The translations under genes and the position numbers were made by a program. Below the pieces are notes generated by a model, which was not told the DNA's origin, ran no database searches, and saw only the letters and a program-made list of their open reading frames with translations. From Saturnia japonica (taxonomy: Eukaryota; Arthropoda; Insecta; Lepidoptera; Saturniidae), in the NCBI GenBank assembly GCA_033032175.1, contig CM065309.1, positions 12,152,001 to 12,216,000 on the forward strand: a DNA stretch of 64,000 nt, in the 5' to 3' direction. Shown here piece after piece: positions 28,011 through 38,295 of this stretch (the first letter of the stretch is position 1; the number at the start of each line of letters is the position of its first letter).

Positions 28011-28255
28011 CTGCCTCGTTAGCCTAGTGGTCGTAAGCGCGACTGCTATGAGCGAGAGGTCCTGGGTTCTCGAAGCCCAGGTCGAGCAAAGCGTTATTGG
28101 GTTTTTCCTATGAAATTCTCAGTGCAGCTAGGAGTTTGGTTTCGTGCCCGATTAATGGCAATAGGCTCGCCCCCCTATCACATTGAACCTAAAGAATATA
28201 CTCGGCGAACTGTACACCTCTGCCTAACCCTTTGAGGAATACAGGCGTGAAGGTA
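28011..28255 (+). mobile_element. tRNA-derived SINE, full-length-looking copy
   Basis: It starts CTGCCTCGTTAGCCTAGTGG, with a pol III A box at 28021-28031 and a B-box region at 28064-28078 (GGTTCTCGAAGCCC, slightly damaged). A tRNA-unrelated body follows and ends with the segment around CACCTCTGCC and AGGAATACAGGCGTG near 28250. This layout is typical of lepidopteran tRNA SINEs. It is not a tRNA gene: the acceptor stem and anticodon arm do not close, and the same sequence recurs at 17040-17236. Confidence 0.85.
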
Positions 28256-29784
28256 TGTGTGTTTCCGTCTTACGCTCTGTGATTTACTATCCTTTTTGCT
28301 CCAACTACTCAAAATTATGATCAAACTTGCTGAAAACAATATTTTAACTCGTTTTAAAATTGCTTCTAGAGAGAGTATACCGTGTCTATTTTTAAAAAGT
28401 GTCATTGATTCCAACTAAATTTATTGGCTTAGGCTTCACTAATGGGTATATGAATGCATTATTTATAATTTAATTCATTAATTCAAAATTATAAAGAAAA
28501 TTAACATGCATTCAAGTATTGTTAGGACCCGTTATAAAACAATAAAGAAAAGTGTGCAATGTTACTCATAATAAAATGTAGTTATTTGGAATGTTTGGGA
28601 TCCACCTTTCCCAAGCGTTTCTTTTGTTTTTTGTTTTGATTACTTTATGAAAGTTTTCTTCTTAAGTTTGTAGCATCGTGTGTAGAAGGTTATCACAGGA
28701 GGCATTGGATATGCTGAAAGATGTGTAATAAAGTAATTAAGTGGAGCTACAAAAACAAAGTTAAACTATTTAAGCCGTCGTAAATTTCGGCTACACAATA
28801 TAAATAATTATAAGTTTATATTAATTTAATTATAAATTTTTTAAACATTTTTAAAAAGTGTCTTCGTTCATCGTGAGTTCTTAAGTATAAAACTTTCAAT
28901 ATATTAATAATCGATAACTTGAAAAATATGAGTACTTATTTATGAACGTAAAATGTTATACTACTTTGGCCTAATAAAACTATAATAACTTCAAAAATGT
29001 TATGCAACCAACAATATTATTTAATCTTTACTTTAATAAGTCACATAATGGTCGAGGAGCTCTGAGTTTTATTATCTATAAAAAGGCACCAAAAGAAGTA
29101 TAACTTCAAATTGTTAAATCATTATATTCCCTGCAATTCCCTACATATCCCCAATTCCCACAAATTCCCAAAATTTGGGGAATCATTTACAAATAGACAA
29201 TCCTGGCAAGTTTACAAATTACTTGACAACAACAAAAACAGTCTGTTCAGCATTGGTAGGTTGAATATCCGAACTTTCCCCATATTTATATTTTCTTTTC
29301 CACAAAATGATACGTTTTGAAACTTCTTTCCTCTTTTTTTTTAAACGGTAAATACAATAAATGGAAATACATACAAATACGTTTATGAAAAAAAAAACAT
29401 TATTTTAAATGTGTATTTAAGAAATTGATATTAATATTGTTAAATACTAATGTCAAAAATGTAAAAAAGTAATGTTGATTGCACTCAATACCTGCGTCTG
29501 CAGTTTTTTAATTTCAGTTACTCACATAAATATTGTCCGATTATTTATGTTATTTATTTATTTATTTATTTAATTAAGGTAACATACAGCCATAACATAA
29601 ACATGTTTAAATAATATAATTTATACAAACAGGCCTACAGTACCATATATTGAAGAACATTTACTTTATATAATTTTTCAAAAATCGTAGCGTTACAATC
29701 ATATTAAAAAAAAGAACTAAATAAATTTAGAATTTCAATATCAACATTAAAATAAAAACATACAAGAGTTAAATTTATATTATA

Positions 29785-32763
29785 TCATAACATGTCTTTA
29801 TTCAACAAATCACGTACCTTCCTTTTGTAAGATGATAATTTATTTGAAAATATGTCAACATCACTAAGAAATCTGTTATAGTAATAACAAGAACGTTGAA
29901 AGAAGGAGTTTTTGAAATAATTTGTCTGACAAAAGGGAACATGAAATGTGTCCTTTGATCGTGCGTTTGATCGCGGTATTTTTAAAGAAATGTGTTCCAG
30001 AAGTGGAGAAGAATCTATATGGTGATTAATTATTTTATGTAAGATGATTGCATCAAGATATATCCTCCTATGTTTTAAGGATTGCATATTATGCCTAGAA
30101 GCACTTGTTTTAAAATCAATAAAATTATGACTAGTTCTATAATCGAGGGACTTTAATTTAATCTGTTCTGTATTTTCTCAATCCTGGCTATGTGCACTTC
30201 ATATTGTGGGCTCCAAACTACACTTGCAAACTCCAGTATACTCCGAACATAGGCGTAATATAAGACTTTTAAAGTTTCTACTTTCTTAAAGGGTTTACCC
30301 AAACGTAGTATTAAGCCGAGTTTCTTAAGAGCTTTAGAGACGATAGTATCTATATGAAGATTGAAGTGCAATCCTGAATCCAGAATGACACCTAAGTCAC
30401 GAACTTCATTAACACGTTTAATTATATTCCCAGACAGTTCATAGTTGTAAATTAAAGGATTTCGTTTCCGTGTGAAAGAAATAATGTGGCACTTGTCACT
30501 GTTAATAAATAATTGATTTGACAAGCAATATTCATTAAACATATTGAGATCATTTTGTAATTGCATACAGTCAGCCTCTGATTGAACGATTTTAAATTTT
30601 TTTGTATCGTCTGCATAGAGTAAATGACAAGACTCCTTAAAACATGCCCCTATATCATTGATATACAGCGTAAATAGGAAAGGCCCAAGATGAGATCCTT
30701 GGGGAATACCGGAAGAAATCGCTAGAAACTTAGAACGATAACCTTTGAGTGCTACAGCTTGACTGCGGTTTCTTATATACGACTCAATCCACCTTAGAAG
30801 GTTACCGTGTATACCGACCCTTAATAACTTGTTCAGTAATATTGAATGATTTATTTTATCAAATGCTTTAGAGAAATCAGTATACACTGCGTCCACCTGA
30901 TAGCCAGAATCGAGAGCTTTTGTAATAAAAGTAGTGTAACCGACTAAATTAGTGTCAACACTGCGACCGCGAAAGAATCCATGCTGCTCAACAGTAACAT
31001 GATGACAAATTTGTGTTGTTAATTCGTTAGTAATTATCTTTTCAAATAGTTTTGCAAAAACGCAAAGTTTTGAGATTGGTCTATAATACTTAACATTATG
31101 TTTATCACCTCCTTTTGGAATTGGAGTTATCAGTGCCATTTTCCAGACATTCGGAAAACATCCTTCAGTTAGTGACTTCGTAAAAATTATAAAAAGCGGC
31201 GAAGACAATTCTTTTGCAAGTCTTGACACCAAAATGGGGTGAACCTCATCAAAACCAGCACCTTTATTTGTGTGTTTTTGTTTCAATAGTTCGAACACCA
31301 TTTCTTGGGAAATATTAATAGTACCAATATCTACTAATGATAATGATGTATCATAGCATCTATGGTGAGTATCTTCGTGACGACTGGTTACAAACACTGA
31401 ATTAAAATAATTATTAAACATATTGCATATTTCTTCACTATCGGTTGAAGATTGATTATCGTATATCATTTTAGCCGGTATATTGTTATCAGAGAACTTA
31501 GATTTAATGAAGGACCAAAAATACTTTGGCGATGTAGTAATTTTAGCCTCAGAAAACGAAATATAATTTCGATAGCATTCTGCTTCTAGGCATTTTTCTC
31601 TTCTACGTAAGATTTTAAATTCTACTAAGTCTCGATCATTTTTATATTTTTTCCAATTTGCATGAACTTTTAACTTTTCACGAATAAGTTTTAGTAATGC
31701 TCGGGAATACCAAGGTGGATAATTTTTATTTAAATGTATTGGTTTCCTGGGGACAAATTGATCAATTAACTTATGCAAAATGCAATAAAAATAAGTAACA
31801 GCTTCTTCAGTGTTCAAACCACTAAGACATTGAACCCAATTGATATCTCCCAAACCCTTACTTATCTCTTCAAAATTAGCTGAGTGATAGATATATTTAA
31901 AACGGTCGACATCTTTAATGTATATCACCGAGGAAAAATTAATTTCTATTTCGAGAGATTTGTGATGCATGTCCTCAGGAGTGAGTGGTGAAGGACAAGC
32001 TTTGACATAACAATTACTATTACTTAACACTAATTCAAGAATACGCTTATTAACATTATAAAAACTGTTGTATTGTAAAGTATTGCTAAAATTCATAAAA
32101 TCGGATAAGATCGTTACTTTGTTAGAGTTAGCAGTATTTAATAACTTTAAATTAAAAAATTCGTCACGGTCCCATTCCGCCTGAGATATATTATAGTCGC
32201 CCAACAATAAAAAGATGCTGTCACTTCTATCATTGTGCATTATTTCATATGAATTATCAAAAAATCGTTGTAACGATAGTAAATGGTTATTATTGTGCGG
32301 GAAATAACAACACACAATATGCAATGAGCGTAATGTATCTCGCTTATTGGTCGGAGGCGCGAAGGTAGGGGAGTGGGGGTAAGCCGTGGCCGCGGACGCT
32401 GAACCCAGCTCGATGCTCAACCACAGCTCCTCGGAATCGCACGCCAAACACCACTCGTCACGGCGCCGAGCAACAAGTTCCCGGCGTACCGCTATCAAAA
32501 CTCCACCTCCCCTCACATCTTTCATTGTATTAGAACGATCTCGTCTGTATACAATATAATTGCTGTAAAAATACTCAGCACTATCGAAATCTGAAGATAA
32601 CCATGTTTCTGTTAAACAAATCAAGTCATAGTTACATTGTAAAACACTTGAAAGAAAAGTATGCGATTTTGTACGCAGTCTTCTCACATTCTGATAATAA
32701 ATATTTAAACCATTTAATTTAAGCTCTTTTGAAAATGGTAATTACACAAACAATACTTATACA
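29785..32763 (-). pseudogene. CR1-like ORF2: endonuclease and reverse transcriptase, frameshifted
   Basis: The largest open stretch is 32687-30153 (844 codons, beginning at a GTG). The frame stays open upstream to about 32763 (LNGLNIYYQNVRRL) but without an ATG. The N-terminal apurinic-like endonuclease shows TETW (residues 27-30) and GDYN (163-166). The reverse transcriptase has TPIPKGGDK (521-529), YTDFSKAFDKIN (602-613), SSGIPQGSHLGPFLF (658-672) and LLYADD (689-694). The frame stops at 30153, but the family's C-terminal segment continues in another frame (30120-29785: MQSLKHRRIYLDAIILHKII), so a one-base indel near 30155 broke it. ELVLSN stands where LDLVLSN-type sequence is expected in the endonuclease, a possible loss of an acidic residue. 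Confidence 0.85.
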
Positions 32764-33043
32764 CATTATTATTGACAATATTTTTATTGAATATAATGAA
32801 CGGACTTGTGACTATATATACATAATACTCTAACGTATGTTTCAAAGGAACATGAGTTGACATATTTTCAAAATGAAAACTACATAAAATTATTAAAATG
32901 ATTAGCAAGAAAATAACATTATTGATAATACTATGAAGAGGTGATTTGCTTTTATAACAAATGTAATAAATAATAGGAATGCAATTATAGCTTATTAACT
33001 TTTTGTAACAAAGTTTTTTACACAAGAAATATAAACAGAACAG

Positions 33044-33985
33044 TCACTTAATTTTCTGGAGATCAGATTCTTTAGAATTACGAATAATACCTGATTTATC
33101 ATTTTTCCTCATCAATATTTTACAGTCTCTAACCCAAAGATAGGAATAGTTATAAAGGACTTTGAGTTCTCTGGCGCGTTTTAATAACAGCTTATTTGCG
33201 TGTGTAAGGTGGTCATTCAAGTAAAGGTTGGAAGCAGCTCCGGATATACCGATCTCCGCTGTCGTTAAACCACGACGAGCGCGAACGGCTGCGATCAGCT
33301 GATCCTTACGGTGTCGCTGTGTGAACCGTACAATAATGGAAGGGTGACGTACAGCTAGCTTATTACCATCGGTTCCAAAGTTGTTATAAGGTCGAACACG
33401 ATGGATCGTGTCGAGATCTGTATCCAAGAGCGTAAAATCCACAACTCTGCATAAATCATTTAAAATATGATGCAAATTCTCACCACTCTCTCTCCCTGAT
33501 AACTCTATATTATTTTGTCGGGAGAACTGGTCTTGCAGGCTATTTTCATATCTTAGCCCGAGTATTGTATCTTTTGCATGATTTAATTCTTTTTGTATTA
33601 CGGTCATCCCTTGAATTTTTTCTTCTACTAAAATCAGTCTACCTTCCATTCCTTTAAAACATGATTCTAAATCATTCCATTTTTTATTAAGATCTTGAAT
33701 ATTTTTATTTGTATTATGAATATCAGATTTTACTGTACTAAATTCTGTTTTCATTGTGTTAAAGTCCCCTCGGAAACTTCTGATTTCTCTTAATAAATCT
33801 GCCAGCACTGAATTATCAACAGAAGGATTCTTGCAGGAAATACACCGCCAAGCAGCCTTCTTCTCCACTCCCATCCTACGTTAGACACTTTCAGAGATAC
33901 CGGCACACACATAGTGGTAACGACCTTCACATTCCTTGCATAACACAAAATCGGAAACAGTTTCGTTACACTTACAATTCACCAA
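33044..33985 (-). pseudogene. CR1-like ORF1: PHD-type zinc finger, coiled coil and FP-like domain, interrupted
   Basis: ORF1 proteins of this group bind the element RNA. The open part (33874-33044, 276 residues) starts inside a cysteine-rich finger (WRCISCKN). It continues through a long heptad-rich coiled coil (about residues 25-110, with a second helix to about 125) and a C-terminal part resembling the baculovirus FP/transposase-22 fold (SRQNNIELSG, IHRVRPY, SIIVRFTQRHRKDQL, YLNDHL). The same frame upstream encodes the first half of the finger (NCKCNETVSDF, then LCKECEGRYHYVCAG), followed by an in-frame TAA at about 33889, just before the present Met. No ATG precedes this finger, and a further TAA lies upstream. 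The ORF1 start is therefore lost and the finger is cut by a nonsense codon. Confidence 0.75.
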
Positions 33986-35784
33986 TTTATATTATGTACT
34001 CTGATATACTTGAGTAATAATAACGTAAAATAATAAGTTAATAACTCAGAGGGTATCTATTTCAGAGCAATTGAGAGACAAGCGACCGTCCGCTACGACG
34101 TTTGACGTTTAAGTGTTAGTTTTGGTGTTAAAACGCGTTACAATAATAAAGTAACTACAAAATCACTGGTTTGGAAATTAACAACTTTAGTGACACGTAC
34201 ATTCGAGTCGAGAAAAATTGTAAAATCGGATTCGAGTGGCATCACTACACACGACAGACAATCAAAATTGAAAAAATTTAATATCACATTTTACAAATTC
34301 CATAACGGAACAGTTTAAATTATAGGATAATTACGAGTAATGCGGCCTGGCATACTGATGTATAACAAAAAATTAAATTATTTCAGATTGGAAAATGCTT
34401 TTCTCTATTCAAGCTTCAGGATTTTTACTTTGTTAGAGAGATACAAACTCTTTACTTTTTTCAATTAAGAAGAAAGGAAGGAAGAGTTAGCATCATGTAA
34501 CAGGCTGTTTTTTGGTATAATTTTATGAAATTGTTATTACTCGGGAACAGGAACAAGTACTTTACCAGGTATATGAGTAGATGATTAGGATTTCGGTCCC
34601 CAAAAGGTGAAAAACGCCCTAATCTACCAACTTTCCCTTCGGTAGAGCTAGAGACTAGAGAAGGGTGAGAAAAGTTACTATTTCATTTAGACCAAATTTT
34701 TTAATCGCGCCATCTCTTATTTGTATTCCTAATTATTACATAATCAAACATTTATTAGTATACTCACAAGATGGCACGATGGTATCGATTTCTATGCGAT
34801 CATGATTATGCATATGTTTTTAATGAATATATCATGCTTAATATGCTGAATTTATGATATTTATTCACAAATCAACCTTTGATTTTGAATAATCTGTTAA
34901 TAACATATATTTTTAATCAAAATAGTGTAATCGATTTAAAATATCAATACTTGACAAAAAAGCTGTACAGACTGGATATAAAGACACCTCATATATTAAA
35001 TTAGCACGTCGTCGCTTTGCCCAACTGCAAGCTCTTTATGTTGTAAAAGTAGATGGTAGAAGGTATCTTCTTTAAAAAGCTTTTTTAATTTTGTATGGCA
35101 CATTCACATGCATTTTATTTCATCAACCTAGTAAGTTTACACGCTTTACCTACGTATGTGTAAACTTAAAGATAAAGGATACCAGCCAGGTGTCAATACC
35201 TTTACTCATTGCCACGGCCGTATTGTTGAAAGGTTCACCTGATGATACATTCTCAGAATCAGTTATCTACCACTATACTTACTATTATTTTTATTCTTTT
35301 TATTCTATAGATATTTTTGTAGAGATGTGATCAAGAACAACATACTTACCTACATTATTGTATTTTTTTTTAAAGAAAATCTGATTTAGTAGTGATTTTC
35401 AAAAACAATTACTAAAAATATATTTTCTCAACAAATAGTTTCCTGAAACCGTGACCTTTGTGGTAGTATTTCAAAACAACTACCTATTATGTAAAAAGGT
35501 GGCAACTGTATATAGAACACTGGCACCTGTTTTTATATCGTGGGAAAGTGATTTTAATATATTCCATACAGTTCCAGCTTTCTAATAGGTTTAATTATAA
35601 TGAATGCGACATGACGTCGCATACTGTAATGTAAACTTTTAATTAAAACAAATGGTTACTAAAACTTTAAATCATGTGCGCGTGTTTGTAATACTAATAT
35701 CTCACGCGCAAATTATGCAAAGCTTTCACTACATAATATAAAATCCTTCAAGAAATGAAAATTGTTCACAAATGTGAAATTCAA

Positions 35785-35935
35785 ATCTGCTACGAGCTGA
35801 GTACCGATCCAAGTACTTTTCACCGAATTCTACTCGATACTCGGTCACTATGTATTGATGCCAAAACTACTTGGTATCGAAATAAAAGTGTCGACTACGT
35901 ACGTGTATTTACTCGGTCCATCCCTAGTCAATGCC
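35785..35935. repeat. Possible hAT-type non-autonomous element fragment
   Basis: It is dense in degenerate TACTCGGT/GTACCGA words (CGAGCTGAGTACCGATCC, CGATACTCGGTCAC, TTACTCGGTCCATCCCTAG). The CCATCCCTAG edge resembles hAT inverted repeats. No partner end was established. Confidence 0.35.
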
Positions 35936-35974
35936 AATGAAAATATTTGTTAATTGTTAAAGTGTCATCGAAAT

Positions 35975-36375
35975 TAGAGGTGGGCGATTATGCATAATTT
36001 ACATAATCAAGATATTTCGATTGTAAGTTATCATTCATAATCAAATTCCGATAATAAATGATCATTCATAATCGAGCTCTTTACGTATACTCAGAGCTAG
36101 GCGATAATGAATGATGAATGAATTGAGATATGTACTTAATAAAAAAGGTAGTGAGAAGCTAAAAAAGGTCGCTCAGTCGTAAACAAAGTTCTTTCCAAGA
36201 AAATTTAAACCAATTAGCTACAAAAGGTTGTTCGGTCGTAATAAATACTAATCTTATCAAAAATATTCGGCTATAATCAAGATAACTCGAGTTATCTTCA
36301 TAATCGAATGATTACATTAGTGTAGTGTATACACATCTCATAATCGTCAATCGCTAATCGAAATATGAACTACAT
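35975..36375. repeat. CATAATC/GATTATG motif cluster with a perfect 20-bp palindrome
   Basis: GAGGTGGGCGATTATG opens the region. CATAATC or its complement then recurs about eight times up to CTCATAATCGTCAATCGC near 36350. A perfect palindrome AAGATAACTCGAGTTATCTT lies at 36279-36298. The GAGGTGGGCG edge is reminiscent of hAT inverted-repeat ends, so a non-autonomous DNA transposon is the leading explanation. Confidence 0.4.
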
Positions 36376-36529
36376 ATTTTACATTTCTAGAGTTAGCCCC
36401 TATAGTAGAGTAATACATAGGGTTAGACCTGTACTTTGATTCCCGCTTAGTAACATTATTAATATTTTATATTTCTGTACAATGTTGTCGATCCTTGAAA
36501 TATGAGAGAGTAGGTTTTCGTAGGACTTT

Positions 36530-37872
36530 TTAAAATCTAAAAAAATTATTAACGATTATTGTATTGTTTTCGAAAACAAAATCTACACCTAAACTAAGCT
36601 CAAACTTAAACCTAAACATATTCCGTTGTAGTAAAATTGGTTACCGTATGTTTGTACTGTGATCATAAAGAACGAGCCGAGCTAGCGAAGCGAGCAGGCT
36701 GTGGCAGCGGCCGGCGAGTACCCGAAATAAAAAAATTATACGTTGAAAATTCATATACAACTAATAAAAAATAAAATGAAAATATTTTTTTCAATCTTTT
36801 TGTTTCCACACTTTTTTCTTCACAGGGAAATCCTCCCTCACTCTCCCCCATGCTATCACATCATTAAATTCAGCGGCATATCATCAAAAGTACAATCTCT
36901 TTTAGTTTTTTTAACGATTATCGTATAATTTACGTCAACCAAACCTAAACTTAAGCCTAAGCCTAAACCTAATCCTAATCACAATCCCAAACTGAACCCA
37001 AACCTAAACCTATAACTAAACTTTAACATAAACCTAAACCTAAACGCAAACCTAAATACATACCTAAATCCAAACCTAAACCCAAACGTAAACTTAAACC
37101 TAAACCTAAACCTAATCACGAACCCAAACTAAAACCCAAACCTAACCCCGAACTTAAACTTAAACCTAAATCCATACCTAAACCCAAACCTAAACCCAAA
37201 CCTAAACCAAAACCTAAACCCAAACCTAAACCCAAACCTAAACCTAAACCCAAACCTAACCCCAAACTTAAACCCAAACCTAAACCCATACCTAAACCCA
37301 TACCCAAACCAAAACCCAAACTTAAACTCCCATATGTGGTGACCCCGAATTGATATGAACACGCAACCTTCTGACTTTTTGACAAACTTCATACCAATTG
37401 TAATGAATGTAGGTAAAGAGATACATTGGACCATGGAGATGGAACGACGGAATGAAACAGAGGATGAAAGTTCTTATGAAGAACCCGTATTGTCTCAAAT
37501 TAAGGAGGTGAAAATTCATATTTATGCGTTTGGTAAGAAATAAAAGGTGTTTCACGTTTTTCAAAAATCCTTCTCGCAAGCCGGTACAGGGTGATTTTAA
37601 TATTTTTTATGACGGTTAATGTATTGGATTCATATTGGCATGTAATTACAATACCATACACACAATCACAAACCCATCTATGATTTTCTTTTGGTCTATC
37701 CTGTTCCGAGATCAGTCGGTGTATATGCACTAATATAGCGGGGTGGTAGGGATCGCATCCACCATACATATAGTGACAAACCCATCTATGATTTTCTTTT
37801 GGTTTCCCGTATTCTGAGATCAATATGTGTATATCCAATAATACGCAGAAGAAGTCGCGGGTACCAGCTAGT
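36530..37872 (+). mobile_element. Helitron-like element with telomere-like hexamer array, copy 1
   Basis: It shares ordered blocks with 49190-50139: ATTCCGTTGTAGTAAAAT, GAGCCGAGCTAGCGAAGCG, GTGGCAGCGGCCGGCGAGTA, CTCCCCCATGCTATCACATC, the hexamer array, CAACCTTCTGACTTTTTGAC and ATCCAATAATACGCAGAAG. It ends GTCGCGGGTACCAGCTAGT at 37872. A short internal duplication around ATCTATGATTTTCTTTTGG occurs at 37676 and 37786. No protein is encoded. The 5' edge is unclear. Confidence 0.65.
36945..37330 (+). repeat. Degenerate (CCTAAA/CCCAAA)n array
   Basis: About 65 degenerate 6-bp units, mostly CCTAAA alternating with CCCAAA, so 12-bp periodicity is visible in the cleaner second half (37180-37320). 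The minus strand is G-rich (TTTAGG/TTTGGG). It differs from the insect telomere unit TTAGG by one T and lies inside the repeated element, so it is an interstitial minisatellite and not a telomere. Repetitive Gly-Leu and Phe-Gly reading frames over it are by-products of the repeat. Confidence 0.9.
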
Positions 37873-38295
37873 TATGCACTAAAATCGTCGTTCGGAAATG
37901 ATTTATATTTGCGCGGCATTCTAATTGTTTTTCTAAAATGAAAGATCGGAAACTATTTCGGAAATTAGTCAGAACAGACAAACAAAAAAAAAAAAATTTT
38001 TTTTGTATAAGTATATATATACTTTCTTAATATGCATTTAGTAAAAAACTGATATTAAATAACAAACAGTCATTTCAATTTTACTTAGTTGTATAATAGC
38101 TATAGTTGTATTTGTTAACGAGCGTTAACATTTTTGCGTGTTACCTTACTTGGCACACCAATTTTATTTAAAAAAAAATCTTTTTCCTCTAGTTCTTTAA
38201 TTGATGCATTATGAGAATACATATTGCTATAAAAAATATTGGTACAATTTTGTATACATACTGTTTGATACAGCGAATAAAAAATTGTATTTCTG

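Larger units (their letters stand above)
29541..34020 (-). mobile_element. CR1-like (Jockey-superfamily) non-LTR retrotransposon, nearly full length, disabled
   Basis: On the minus strand this runs 5' region (about 34.2-34.0 kb), ORF1 (33.98-33.04 kb), a 280-bp spacer, ORF2 (endonuclease plus reverse transcriptase, 32.76-29.79 kb), a short 3'UTR and an AAAT-type microsatellite tail at 29541-29575. That order and length, and a PHD-type ORF1, fit the CR1/L2 group of Jockey-superfamily LINEs, which end in short tandem repeats instead of plain poly(A). Both ORFs carry inactivating changes, so the copy is not autonomous. It lies between the eIF2B-gamma and DUF4795 genes. The exact 5' end and target-site duplication were not found. 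Confidence 0.85.

Noticed and set aside
28011..28090. tRNA gene suggested by A and B boxes
   Set aside because: The cloverleaf does not close and the same sequence recurs with a non-tRNA body; it is a SINE head.
32714..33025. 103-codon minus-strand frame between LINE ORF1 and ORF2
   Set aside because: Low-complexity, AT-rich composition and no family match; this is the inter-ORF spacer.
36945..37330. Interstitial telomere from chromosome fusion
   Set aside because: The unit is CCTAAA/CCCAAA instead of the insect CCTAA, and the array sits at the same place in two copies of a dispersed element.
37116..37434. Long Gly-Leu and Phe-Gly repeat reading frames (minus strand), also at 49484-49675
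   Set aside because: They are translations of the hexamer minisatellite in a transposon; no start context, splice sites or conserved domain.
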